From: an uncultured Bradyrhizobium sp.
Lineage (GTDB): Bacteria > Pseudomonadota > Alphaproteobacteria > Rhizobiales > Xanthobacteraceae
Reading direction: 5' to 3'
Length of the DNA: 64,000 nucleotides
NCBI RefSeq assembly: GCF_947648125.1
Contig: NZ_CANSMR010000002.1
Coordinates: 186,001 to 250,000, forward strand
Every line of letters starts with the position of its first letter. Position 1 is the first letter of the stretch. Shown piece after piece: positions 53,280 through 62,071 of this stretch. A program made the position numbers and the translations under genes. The notes beneath the pieces are model-generated. The model ran no database searches. It was not told where the DNA came from and worked only from the letters and a program-made list of their open reading frames with translations.

Positions 53280-53307
53280 TGTTGCAGTGGTATCCGAACT
53301 ACTGGCT
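53280..53307 (+). repeat. 28-bp exact copy of MFS gene segment 50693-50720
   Basis: The 28 bases from 53280 are identical to 50693-50720, inside the MFS gene and in the same orientation. In the MFS reading they spell LLQWYPNYWL. Outside the 28 bases the similarity falls off at once. Here the copy is in non-coding sequence. Confidence 0.85.
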
Positions 53308-53356
53308 TCTCCCCACAGGCACGTGGGGAGAGGCCGAAGGCTGCGACGTCTTTCGC

Positions 53357-55111
53357 TCAGTCGGTGTCGCGGCAATCGTCGCCGCGGTGGTCGCGGCCGC
53401 AGGAGCCGCGGTCATGGGCTTCTTCCTGGCCATCGCCGGTGCCCGGCGTGAACGACACGCCGCGCAGCGCCTCGCCGGAGTTCGCGGTCCGCAGCGTGAC
53501 AAAACGCTCGCCGGCCGGCAGCGTGGCCGCGGAAAGCTTGTCGGTGATCATCACGAGCTTGTTCGGATCGGCACCCTGGTCGCCGCTGCCGCTCACCGTG
53601 GAGGTGATCGCCCAGATCGACACGCTGCCGTCGCGATTGACGCGGCCGGTGATGTTGCGCAGGCCGTCGGTCGCCGGCGACCACGGCTTGCCGGTCGCGG
53701 CATTGTTGCCGGTCGGATAGCCCTGCACCGTGTAGGGCACACCGAGGTCAAGTCCCGCCTGCAAGGTGTAGGCCTGCTTCCACGCGCCGGCGGTGCTGTC
53801 GAACACCCACTTCTGCAATCCGGCTGATGTCTGCGCCTTGGCAGCGGTATAGCTGTTCGATGTCGGATCGAACGTTGCGGTGCCGTTGCCTTCGTCGGCG
53901 ACGTAGAGCGTGTTCGCGTCGGCGAACCAGATGCCGAACGGGAACGAGGTCGTGCTCTTGAGCGCAGTCGGGAAACCGCTCAGCACGCACATGTTGTACG
54001 GCGTGACGCCTTGCCCCGCCAACTTCGAGCCATCGTAGAAGATCTGCGTCGTCGGCAGCGACGCAGACGGAACCGGCAGGCCGACGCCGTTCGGGCACGC
54101 CTTCGGACTGCCGTTGGCGGCGTTGCCGGTGGTGTCGATGAAGTACACGGTGTTGATGCCGTTACCGCCGCTGCCCTTGGTCGTGTAGATCACGTTGTTG
54201 AACACGGTGAGACCGCGGAAATTGGTGTCCTTGCCGATCTTGTCGGCTTTCTGGCCGAGCTCGGTGATGTTGAAGCTGCCGAGCGGGAAAGGTCCGCCCG
54301 GGTCCGCTTGGCGAGCGAGCGGCGCGTCGGCCTCTCTCGCGATCTGCATGCCGGCGCCGGTGATGACCCCGGCAGGCTGCGGGTTGCCGCCATTGCCCGC
54401 GTTGCCGGCGGTGTAGAACACACCGGCACCATGCCGATCGTTGAAGACCGCAGCGCGGCCGTTGTTGCCGCTATAGCCATTCACCTTGGTGAAGTGGAAG
54501 CGACCGTTCTCGTCGACTTCAGCGACCAGGCGATAATAGGCGCCGGGCACCGGATTGGTCGGATCGATGACGTCAGGCGTATTGGAGTTCGATACGTCGA
54601 TGGTGCCGATCGGAGCGAGATAGCCCATGAAGGTCACGCTGCGGTGATCGAGCGACAGATTGAGCGCCAGCTCGGATTTTGACGAGAAGCTGGTGACCAT
54701 CTGGTCCTTGTTTTGGGAAACGCCGCGCTGGGCGCTGTTCGGGACCTCGAGCGACTGCACGTGTCTGCCGTCGAGATGCAGTTCGTCGAGCAAGATCTTC
54801 GCAGTCAGGCCGAACGAGCCGTCGACGCCGTCGTTGTTGAACACCGTCGGATAGGTGCCGTCCGCCGTGGCGGTCACGCAATTGGGCGACACGCAGTTCG
54901 GCGGCAATTGTGTCACGCCGGGCGTGATGGTGACGGCGTTGTTGACGAACACCGCGCGGCTCAACAACAGATGACCCGGCCGGAAATGAACGTCGTCGCC
55001 GTCGGCGTGCGCGAGACTGCCGGCGAGCGCCGTGGAGGCGAGCAGCGTCAACGCAAAAACCGGCCGAGACAGCGGAAGCCCCACAGGCGGGCGCAATCCT
55101 TTGGCGATCAT
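53357..55111 (-). CDS. Secreted protein of unknown family
   Basis: A 584-residue exported protein. A signal peptide (FALTLLASTALAGSLAHA) precedes a Gly/Asn/Thr-rich body. NGRFHFTKVNGYSGNNG, FGIWFADANTLYVADEGNG and GLRNITGRVNRDGSVSIWA look like beta-propeller blade ends (NHL/YncE style), so a propeller fold is likely though not assigned. The C-terminal 20 residues are rich in Asp, Arg, His and Cys (DRGSCGRDHRGDDC). Three Cys pairs in the mature part could form disulphides. GGGAG lies 7 nt before the ATG at 55109-55111. Function unknown. Confidence 0.85.
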   Translation of the reverse strand: MIAKGLRPPVGLPLSRPVFALTLLASTALAGSLAHADGDDVHFRPGHLLLSRAVFVNNAVTITPGVTQLPPNCVSPNCVTATADGTYPTVFNNDGVDGSFGLTAKILLDELHLDGRHVQSLEVPNSAQRGVSQNKDQMVTSFSSKSELALNLSLDHRSVTFMGYLAPIGTIDVSNSNTPDVIDPTNPVPGAYYRLVAEVDENGRFHFTKVNGYSGNNGRAAVFNDRHGAGVFYTAGNAGNGGNPQPAGVITGAGMQIAREADAPLARQADPGGPFPLGSFNITELGQKADKIGKDTNFRGLTVFNNVIYTTKGSGGNGINTVYFIDTTGNAANGSPKACPNGVGLPVPSASLPTTQIFYDGSKLAGQGVTPYNMCVLSGFPTALKSTTSFPFGIWFADANTLYVADEGNGTATFDPTSNSYTAAKAQTSAGLQKWVFDSTAGAWKQAYTLQAGLDLGVPYTVQGYPTGNNAATGKPWSPATDGLRNITGRVNRDGSVSIWAITSTVSGSGDQGADPNKLVMITDKLSAATLPAGERFVTLRTANSGEALRGVSFTPGTGDGQEEAHDRGSCGRDHRGDDCRDTD

Positions 55112-55775
55112 TGCTTTTCTCCCAATGTAAGATTTTTTCAGAAAGTGAGGGTCGCGTAACCGCCCGCCGTGCCGGCGGTCGGCGCGCACAATCTGCGGGC
55201 GGACTGTTACCGGCGTGCGAACAAGATGCGACGGCCGTGGACAGCGCGGCTCATCATGACGGGATTCATGACGCCATCATGCCGGCTTCACACCTCCGAG
55301 TTTCCGCCCCAAGGCGGTAGAGGAATGGGGCCAACTCGGTGAAGCAGCCGAACGGTAGATCGTTTACGGCGATCTTCCTTCCTGCGCGCGTCGTGTCGTC
55401 AGAGCTTGAACAGGGGTGTTGAAGGAAATTCAGCGCTCGGCAACTTTTGTTTCGCTCCGTTGCTGAGGCACAAACTGCACTGGTAGGACGAGTTCCAGCG
55501 GGCGTAGGTTCAACCCCCAATGGAGGGTTTGTGCCGTGGGCAGGGACGTACTTGAAAGCGTTTGCCTTGTATTGCTCGGGCTGAGCCCGCTCGTGATCAT
55601 CGGGATTGCGTTGTACGCAGAGTAATCGCAACCTGGCCCGCAACTCCAACCGGGCCCGGTAGATGGCCCCAGCAGCCAGCCTCCCTCAATGCACAGGCCC
55701 CCAAAGGTTGCTGGGGTCGCTCGTACTCGATCGCGTGGCGTTTGCGCGGCCGCTGCCGAGTGAGTGTATCGACGG
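55112..55775. other. Gene-poor region between secreted protein and AsmA-like gene
   Basis: 664 bp. A possible 29-codon gene lies at 55536-55625. The rest has no coding signal that I trust; a 127-codon minus-strand frame (55266-55649) is compositionally unlike its neighbours and has no ribosome site. No tRNA or obvious terminator is seen. Confidence 0.55.
55536..55625 (+). CDS. Candidate 29-residue single-span membrane peptide
   Basis: A GTG-started frame of 29 codons plus TAA. GGAGGG lies 8 nt upstream, an excellent Shine-Dalgarno. The peptide starts with polar GRDVLES, continues with a hydrophobic stretch CLVLLGLSPLVIIGIALYA and ends in Glu, exactly the pattern of a small single-pass membrane protein. 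It lies alone in a 664-bp gap. Such peptides often tune a larger membrane complex, but no partner is adjacent. It may also be chance; the strong ribosome site is the main support. Confidence 0.45.
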   Translation: MGRDVLESVCLVLLGLSPLVIIGIALYAE

Positions 55776-58700
55776 CTAATTATTCGTCGTCGGCAGATCG
55801 TTCGGGCCGTACTGCTTGAACTCGAAGATTTTTCGCGTCAGGCCGGGCGCCAGTGCCGAGATCGGGTTGACGCGTAGTACTGGCTGGCTGGGCGTGCCGA
55901 CCACTTCATAGGTCACGCCGATCAGGCCTTCGTTGCTGCCGGCGCCGAGGAAAATCCCGAAGAACGGGATCTGGCCGAACATGTTGTTCAACCCGTACAT
56001 CGGAATGAAGGTGCCGTTCATCCGCACCTGATTGCCGAGATAATCGATGCTGCCTTCGATGGTCGCGCCGATGCTCGGTCCCTTGACCACGCCGTTGCGG
56101 ATCGAAAGCTGGCCGCTCTGGCGCGTGAACTCGGCGCGCAACGCGTCGAACCCGATGCCGTTCTGGGTGCTGACCGGCCCGCCGGCGACGGCGCGGTCGA
56201 GCTGGGTTTCGCCCTTCACCGAGAAGCCGGTGATATTGATGAGTCCTTCCCTCGGGCTCGGCTCGGGGATCGGCGGCTCCATCGCCAGCGTGAGCTGGCC
56301 GCCCACCACCTTCGAATAGGTGTCGATGAAGCGCAGGAACGCGCCGGCGTCGCTGGTCTGCAGGTAGATCACCTCGCGGCCCTGCTGGCGTCCGCGCATG
56401 TCGACGCTGACGGGGGTGTCGCGGCCGACCCTGCCGCTCAGCGTGAACGCCTTGAAGAACCCGTTGCGCCGCGAGATCTTGGCGTCGACGCCGCGCAGCG
56501 CCTCACCGTTGAACCCGGCCACCGCGCCGAGCTTCAGATCGACATCGAAATCGGTGGTCTTGGTCTTGCTCTTGGGATCGCTGTCGCGGCCCGAGATCGC
56601 CGATTTCAGGAAGCCGCGGCCATCGAACACGTCGCCGCGCATCGTCACCTTGATCACGCCGTCGGGACCGCGATCGGCCCGCAACGATGTCTTGTCGCCG
56701 TCCGACGGCGCATAGGTCGGGAAGTTCGCATTCATCAGGTCGCCGTTCTGGTCGACCTCGAGCGCGCCCTTGATCGAGACGCCGCTGCCTTCGATCGAGA
56801 TATCCTCGAACCGCGTCGACTGCCCCTTCGGCACCACGTTGAAGGTCGCCTTGCCGGCCCTGCCCTGCGCCTTGACCCATCCGGGCAGGACGTTGTCGAG
56901 CTTGAGCTGGGTCAGGTCGGCCTCGACGCCCATCTTGGTGGTGGGATTGTCGCCGCTGCCGATCTTGCCGCTCAGCTTGATCGGGATCGCGCCAGACACC
57001 GCCGGCCCCAGATCGAGCCCGAGGCGCGCGCGGCTCGCGTCGTCCAGCGTCGCCTGCAGCTTGACGTCAGCATCGCCGTCGGCCGGCTTGCGGTAGTCGA
57101 GCGAGGCCGCCTGCCCGTTGATCTTGACGTCGCCCTTGACCTGGAAGCCGGCGTTGCTCGCAATCACCTTCAGCGTGTTGGCCTCGAGCTTCTGGTTCAT
57201 GACCAGCTTGTCGACGGCAACGCCGGAGATGTCGGCGGTGACGGAATATTGCGTGTCGGCCTTGGTCAGCCCGCCCGTCACCGGCATGCCGAGATTGATC
57301 GTGGCCGTGACGTTGCCCTTGCTGGCGTTGGGATCGATCGGTGGACCGGAGAGATCGCTGAGCCGGTCGGATGCGAGGATCTCTGCGGCGGCCGGCACCG
57401 GACAGTCGACCCGGAATTTGACCTTCGACGGCGATGGCTTCGGCGCCATGTCGGGCACCTCGAAGGTGAAATCCGACAGCGTGATCTTGCGGCCGGCCGG
57501 CGTGTCGGCAATGCCCTGGTTGATGGTCACGGTCGCGGTGCGGCCGGTCACCCTGGCCTTCAGATCCGCATCATGCACCGCGGGCATCTTGTCCACCGGA
57601 CGCACCGTGACACCCGAAGCGACGATGTTAACCGAGAGGCCGTCATCCGGGATCGGCGGTCCCTTGCGCGACAGATTGTGCACCGGCGAGTTGACGCCGA
57701 CATCGATGCGCTGGAGCGTGCCGCGGTCAATCCGCTCGAGCACCCATTCGCGCACCTCGGGAACGATGATGATCGGCCACATCCGCTTCAGGGCGGAGGC
57801 CGACATCGGCGTGCCGGCGAAGCCGAGCTGCAACCGCGGCTCGCCCGAATAGTCGATGCTGCCGGTGCCGGCGACCCCGATCTCGCCATTGCTGATATCG
57901 GCCTGGGTCAGCAGCACCCGCTTCTTCTCGGTGTCGAACCGGAAGCCGATGTTGATGCGATTGAAGATCAGCGGCGGTTCGTCCTTGTCGGCGCCGGCCA
58001 GCACGATGGTGCCGCCGGACAGGCCCGCCTGCCAGTCGGTGACGTTGTCGTTTGGCGGCTCGAGATGGCCGAGCAGCGTGATGCGGTTGGCGCCCGAGAC
58101 GATCTTGATCGGCGCCAGCAGCACGCGGCGCCCCGAATCCCATTCGACGCTCATCTCGGCCGAATCGACCGGCATCGGATAGTCGGGCGTGTCGGTGTCG
58201 ATGATGTTGCCGGCGCCGACATTGAGCTTGCCGCGGAAATAGGTCGGCAGGCCGTCGCGGCCGAGCTCGCCCTTCATCTCGCCCGAGAGCGGCAGGTCGG
58301 CGGTGTAGGTGAGGTCCTTGGTCCGCATCGCGAGCAGGATGTTGCGGGTGGAGACCTTGTCGGCCTTGATGTCGACCGAGCGCACGCCGTTCTGCTGCGG
58401 TCCAACCAGGACGCGCACCGACCAGGGCCTTGCGCCGTCCTCGCCGAAGCTGAGCGCAACCCCGCCGCCGCTCGGGCGCCGCAGGCTCAGGCTGATATTC
58501 TCAAAGCTCCATTTGTTGCCGCGCTGCTGGTCGTCGACGACGAGATTGCCGTTCTTCAGGCCGATCTCGTTGAGGTTCTGACCGTCGAGGCCGGTCATGC
58601 TGAGGCTGTCGAGCCAGTCGAGGCCGGCGAGCAGCCCGCTCTGGGCCGAATCGGGTGCGGCCGCCGGGGGCCCGGAGGCAACCGGAGGCAGGGCAACTGG

Positions 58701-59495
58701 AGGCAAGGCAACCGGCGGCGGCGGCGCAGCGGTCGCCGGCCGCGGGAATGTCGGCGGCAGCCCCGCCTCCCGCTTGGATGCAACGCCGGTGGCGAGCGGT
58801 TTTGCGGTGTCGCCGGCGGACACGGTGACATTGCCGTCGGGCGTGATGCGCACCGACAGCTCCGCATCGACCAGGTTGAGGCTCTCCGCCCGCAACTGGC
58901 CCATCAACAATGCCGTTCCGGACAAGCGCACTTCGGCTTTCGGCGCGCTGGCGACGACCGCATGGTCGCGATCGCGGACAATGATGTCGCGGATGCGCAC
59001 CGCGATCCTGACGCGGCCGGCGCGCTCGATCTGCGTTCCGCCGACCTCGACCGTGTTGCCGTGGCCGATATTCTCCTCGATCGCCGCCGCAAGCCATGGC
59101 GTCGCCAAATCGAGATTGATCGGACCGGCGCCGAGCCGCCACCACAATGCGCCGAAGCAGGTCGCGAACAGCACGACCAGCACCACGAGGACCAGTCCGA
59201 TGCGACGGATCCAGCGTTCGCCGTTCAGCCAGCGCTGCATGCCGGAGCAGAAGTCGGTGAATCGATGCAGGTTGGTATTGGAACGCGCCAGCAATTGCCG
59301 CGCACGGTTGCCCGCCGCCTCATCCTGCTCGTCCCACGCGTCGTCGTCTTCCCATTGCGAGAAGTCAGCCCCGGCGCGCGGATTTGGACCCTGCGGCGAC
59401 GTGTTCCTTGCCATTGCCTCTCGGTGCTGACGGCGAAGCTGATCACCGCCATCGGGACGCCCGTCGACTGTTATCGAGCGCTCCCTTGCCGGCAT
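55776..59495 (-). CDS. Large AsmA-like/DUF3971 envelope protein
   Basis: A 1239-residue protein of the AsmA/TamB/YhdP group. It has a cytosolic acidic N-terminus (WEDDDAWDEQDEAAGN), one membrane helix near residues 98-118 (IGLVLVVLVVLFATCFGALWW), then a periplasmic, beta-rich chain. GGTQIERAGRVRIAVRIRD and RAESLNLVDAELSVRI start the AsmA-type groove; the C-terminal part (GSIDYLGNQVRMNGTFIPMY, LIGVTYEVVGTPSQPVLRVN) matches the AsmA-like C-terminal domain. Such proteins bridge lipid transport between membranes. Start: ATG at 59495 with GAGGA 10 nt upstream; ATG at 59414 is the alternative. A Pro/Ala-rich linker lies near residues 245-285. Confidence 0.9.
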   Translation of the reverse strand: MPARERSITVDGRPDGGDQLRRQHREAMARNTSPQGPNPRAGADFSQWEDDDAWDEQDEAAGNRARQLLARSNTNLHRFTDFCSGMQRWLNGERWIRRIGLVLVVLVVLFATCFGALWWRLGAGPINLDLATPWLAAAIEENIGHGNTVEVGGTQIERAGRVRIAVRIRDIIVRDRDHAVVASAPKAEVRLSGTALLMGQLRAESLNLVDAELSVRITPDGNVTVSAGDTAKPLATGVASKREAGLPPTFPRPATAAPPPPVALPPVALPPVASGPPAAAPDSAQSGLLAGLDWLDSLSMTGLDGQNLNEIGLKNGNLVVDDQQRGNKWSFENISLSLRRPSGGGVALSFGEDGARPWSVRVLVGPQQNGVRSVDIKADKVSTRNILLAMRTKDLTYTADLPLSGEMKGELGRDGLPTYFRGKLNVGAGNIIDTDTPDYPMPVDSAEMSVEWDSGRRVLLAPIKIVSGANRITLLGHLEPPNDNVTDWQAGLSGGTIVLAGADKDEPPLIFNRINIGFRFDTEKKRVLLTQADISNGEIGVAGTGSIDYSGEPRLQLGFAGTPMSASALKRMWPIIIVPEVREWVLERIDRGTLQRIDVGVNSPVHNLSRKGPPIPDDGLSVNIVASGVTVRPVDKMPAVHDADLKARVTGRTATVTINQGIADTPAGRKITLSDFTFEVPDMAPKPSPSKVKFRVDCPVPAAAEILASDRLSDLSGPPIDPNASKGNVTATINLGMPVTGGLTKADTQYSVTADISGVAVDKLVMNQKLEANTLKVIASNAGFQVKGDVKINGQAASLDYRKPADGDADVKLQATLDDASRARLGLDLGPAVSGAIPIKLSGKIGSGDNPTTKMGVEADLTQLKLDNVLPGWVKAQGRAGKATFNVVPKGQSTRFEDISIEGSGVSIKGALEVDQNGDLMNANFPTYAPSDGDKTSLRADRGPDGVIKVTMRGDVFDGRGFLKSAISGRDSDPKSKTKTTDFDVDLKLGAVAGFNGEALRGVDAKISRRNGFFKAFTLSGRVGRDTPVSVDMRGRQQGREVIYLQTSDAGAFLRFIDTYSKVVGGQLTLAMEPPIPEPSPREGLINITGFSVKGETQLDRAVAGGPVSTQNGIGFDALRAEFTRQSGQLSIRNGVVKGPSIGATIEGSIDYLGNQVRMNGTFIPMYGLNNMFGQIPFFGIFLGAGSNEGLIGVTYEVVGTPSQPVLRVNPISALAPGLTRKIFEFKQYGPNDLPTTNN

Positions 59496-59723
59496 CGCCG
59501 CCTATCCTCGCCTAATCATGTTACTCGCCGATGGCCCCCGGAACGGACCAAACCAACCAATCGAAAGCCAATTCAGCAAGCGGACGGGTAATGCGTCGAA
59601 TTCCTTGTCACCATACTCCGTGGCCATCAAACTTGCCCAGCGGCCGATGCGAATCCGGCCGCTGCGAATGAGACCCGCAATACCCCAATGGTTGATCTGC
59701 GGAAAGCGACGAAAGGAAGGCGT

Positions 59724-60437
59724 ATGTCCAAGAAAACGCGCAAGAAATCCTCCAACACAACCGGAAAGCGGGTCGCAACAAAGGTTGCGCGCGCCGCAAG
59801 CGCAAGCACTGGGAAGTCCGCGACGAAAACCCGCACAACGGTTGCGAAGAAGGCAGCGGCCAAAACCGCAAAGACCAAGAGCGCGGCGGGTGTTCGAGGC
59901 AAAGCCTCGCACAAAGCCGCATCGAAACCGTTAAAGCCGAAGGCGGCCGCGACCGTGACCAAGTCGTCCGCCGTCACACTCACTGAGGGCGCCGCGGCGC
60001 CTGACTTCGACCTGCCGCGCGACGGCGGAGGCAGCGTTTCACTGACGGATTTTGCCGGCAAGAAGCTGGTGCTGTTCTTCTATCCCCGCGCCGACACCCC
60101 CGGCTGCACAAGGGAGGCGATCGACTTCACCCGGCTCAAGAATGAGTTCGCGGCTTCAGGTGCCGAGGTGGTCGGCATTTCCGCCGATACGGTTAAGGCG
60201 CAGGAGTCATTTCGAAACAAACACCAGCTGTCGGTGCCGCTGGTCTCGGATCCTGCTCATCAGATGCTGGAGGCGTATGGCGCCTGGGGCGAAAAATCCA
60301 TGTATGGCAGGACCTTCATGGGAATTATTCGCACCACGGTTCTGGTCGATTCCAGTGGAAAAGTCGCTCGTATCTGGCGCCATGTGAAGGTCGACGGCCA
60401 TGCCGAAGCGGTATTGGAGGCCGTCCGATCGCTCTGA
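59724..60437 (+). CDS. Peroxiredoxin (Bcp/PrxQ type) with H1-like N-terminal tail
   Basis: A 237-residue protein. Residues 1-90 are Lys/Ala/Thr/Arg-rich (KKTRKKSSNTTGKRVATKVA, AKKAAAKTAKTKSAAG), like histone H1 tails. Residues 91-237 are a PrxQ/Bcp peroxiredoxin: FFYPRADTPGCTREAIDF with the peroxidatic Cys128. The second Cys that follows five residues later in typical Bcp is absent (it is Asp/Phe), so this is a 1-Cys type in that region. GGAAGG lies 4 nt before the ATG at 59724. The tail suggests nucleoid or nucleic-acid association, possibly protecting DNA from peroxides. Confidence 0.9.
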   Translation: MSKKTRKKSSNTTGKRVATKVARAASASTGKSATKTRTTVAKKAAAKTAKTKSAAGVRGKASHKAASKPLKPKAAATVTKSSAVTLTEGAAAPDFDLPRDGGGSVSLTDFAGKKLVLFFYPRADTPGCTREAIDFTRLKNEFAASGAEVVGISADTVKAQESFRNKHQLSVPLVSDPAHQMLEAYGAWGEKSMYGRTFMGIIRTTVLVDSSGKVARIWRHVKVDGHAEAVLEAVRSL

Positions 60438-60536
60438 CCGGAGGGTTCCGTTTCCTGAAAATTAACCATGGCGAGCTCAAATCGGCCCCGCAAATTAGCC
60501 GTACGGAGCTTGGTCCGACCGGCCGTGGGAGTACCG

Positions 60537-61901
60537 ATGTCGAGCCGGTCCGGTCATCACCAGGAATACCAGAAACACCATCATCCTCAGGACCATGGCC
60601 GGACGCCGGCGCGCCGCCCGGTGGCCCAGCACGCCGCACCGGCGGCTGCCGTTACCGGCTCCGCCGAGGGCTATACGCTGGTCCATGCCGGCAAGCAGGT
60701 CCGGTTCGGGCCGGTGGTGTTCTGGATCGCGGTCGGCACCGTCGTCCTGCTCGGCATGTGGTCCGCTGCGACTGCGACCTATTTCGCGTTCCGTGACGAC
60801 GTCCTGACCCGGCTGATCGCGCGCCAGGCCGAGATGCAATACGCCTATGAAGACCGCATCTCGGAGCTGCGCGCCAAGGTCGACCGCACCACCAGCCGCC
60901 AGCTGCTCGACCAGGAGCAGTTCGACCAGAAGCTCGATCAGATCATGAAGCGGCAGTCGGCGCTGGAATCGCGCGCCACCGCGCTCGGCGCGATGCCTGA
61001 TGTTGCGACCACCGGATCGATCAAGCCGCAGGGCCGCGCCGACGCTGCGCCGTCATCCGGCACGCCAAAGCCCTCCCCGATCAGCGACACCGTGATCTTC
61101 GTGGCGCCGCCGGATCGCGAGGCGCGGCTGGAATCGCGCGCGCCGCTGATCGCCAAGGCGCAGCCGAACCAGTTCGCCAAGGCCCAGGGCGTCGACAACG
61201 TCCTGGTTCGTCTGCAGACCTCGCTCGATCAGGTCGAGCGGCGCCAGGTCGCTGCGCTGTCCTCGGTCGAGGACGGCATCGAGTCGCGGGTCCGCCGGAT
61301 GCGCGGCGTGATCTCCGATCTCGGCCTCAACATGGCGCAGCTCGAAGCCGCGACGCCGCGCTCCGGCATGGGCGGCCCCTATGTGCCGGTGAAGCTCGCG
61401 CCCGACGCCGGCGCGTTCGAGCGCCAGCTCTACCGCATCAACATCAACCGCGCGCAGATGCAGCGCCTGAACCAGACGCTGGCGCTGGTGCCTTACCGCA
61501 AGCCCGTGGTCGGCGAGGTCGAGTTCACCAGCGGCTTCGGCGTTCGCTCCGATCCGTTCCTCGGCCGTCCGGCGATGCACACCGGGCTCGACTTCCGCGC
61601 CGCGCAGGGCGATCCGGTGCGCGTCACCGCCAACGGCAAGGTGGTGTCGGCGGGCTGGGCCGGCGGCTATGGCCGCATGGTCGAGGTCGATCACGGCAAT
61701 GGGCTGTCGACCCGCTACGGCCATCTCTCCGAGATCGGCGTCAAGGTCGGTGAATACGTCAAGATCGGCCAGGTGATCGGCGCTGTCGGTTCGACCGGCC
61801 GTTCCACCGGCCCGCATCTGCACTATGAGACCCGCATCGACGGCGAAGCGGTCGATCCGCAGAAATTCCTCCGCGCCGGCGTCCGGCTCAGCGCGGGCTA
61901 G
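60537..61901 (+). CDS. M23 family metallopeptidase
   Basis: A 454-residue envelope peptidase of the MepM/NlpD class. After a basic, His/Gln-rich cytosolic start (HHQEYQKHHHPQDHGRTP), a single membrane helix lies near residues 60-82 (VVFWIAVGTVVLLGMWSAAT), then a coiled coil (AEMQYAYEDRISELRAKVDR). The C-terminal LytM domain is complete: MHTGLDFRAAQGDPV (His/Asp ligands), YGHLSEIGVKVGEYVKIGQV and GPHLHYE (HxH). It should cut peptidoglycan cross-links. GGGAG lies 5 nt before the ATG at 60537. Confidence 0.94.
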   Translation: MSSRSGHHQEYQKHHHPQDHGRTPARRPVAQHAAPAAAVTGSAEGYTLVHAGKQVRFGPVVFWIAVGTVVLLGMWSAATATYFAFRDDVLTRLIARQAEMQYAYEDRISELRAKVDRTTSRQLLDQEQFDQKLDQIMKRQSALESRATALGAMPDVATTGSIKPQGRADAAPSSGTPKPSPISDTVIFVAPPDREARLESRAPLIAKAQPNQFAKAQGVDNVLVRLQTSLDQVERRQVAALSSVEDGIESRVRRMRGVISDLGLNMAQLEAATPRSGMGGPYVPVKLAPDAGAFERQLYRININRAQMQRLNQTLALVPYRKPVVGEVEFTSGFGVRSDPFLGRPAMHTGLDFRAAQGDPVRVTANGKVVSAGWAGGYGRMVEVDHGNGLSTRYGHLSEIGVKVGEYVKIGQVIGAVGSTGRSTGPHLHYETRIDGEAVDPQKFLRAGVRLSAG

Positions 61902-61928
61902 CTCAATCTCACAACGATCGATCTGAAC

Positions 61929-61958
61929 ATCGGCGCAAGCGGCCTCGCTTGCGCCGAT
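61929..61958 (+). terminator. Terminator hairpin after the M23 peptidase gene
   Basis: A 12-bp stem ATCGGCGCAAGC / GCTTGCGCCGAT with a 6-nt loop lies 27 nt after the stop, followed by CTCGTTT. It may also close the convergent DUF5666 transcript. Confidence 0.7.
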
Positions 61959-61972
61959 CTCGTTTGTGGCTT

Positions 61973-62009
61973 GGAGCATCGGTTCTTATTGCATCAGCAC
62001 CGATGCTCC
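61973..62009. repeat. Inverted repeat beside dispersed element copy 2
   Basis: An 11-bp stem GGAGCATCGGT / ACCGATGCTCC with a 15-nt loop, directly before the 58-nt dispersed element. Together they form a larger mosaic repeat. Confidence 0.7.
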
Positions 62010-62013
62010 AGTT

Positions 62014-62071
62014 TTTGTCTTGACGCGTTTTCTTCACGCGAACCGGCGTCCACTTCGCTCGAAAACGCTTT
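62014..62071. repeat. Dispersed 58-nt intergenic element, copy 2
   Basis: Reverse-complement match of 2270-2327 with about six mismatches. Its right end overlaps the TAA stop of the DUF5666 gene by two bases. Confidence 0.75.

Larger units (their letters stand above)
53030..53356. other. Intergenic region with MFS-gene fragment
   Basis: 327 bp with no supportable gene. It holds a candidate minus-strand promoter (53235-53262), a 28-bp exact copy of MFS coding sequence (53280-53307), and a short hairpin CTCCCCAC / GTGGGGAG (53309-53330) between that copy and the end of the secreted-protein gene. Confidence 0.6.

Noticed and set aside
55266-55649. 127-codon minus-strand frame in the 55.1-55.8 kb gap
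   Set aside because: No ribosome site, mixed composition and no hydrophobic or domain pattern; the opposite-strand 29-codon frame is better supported.
57249-59591. 780-codon plus-strand frame opposite the AsmA-like gene
   Set aside because: Antisense to a gene with a clear membrane anchor and AsmA-type motifs; Arg/Asp-rich shadow.
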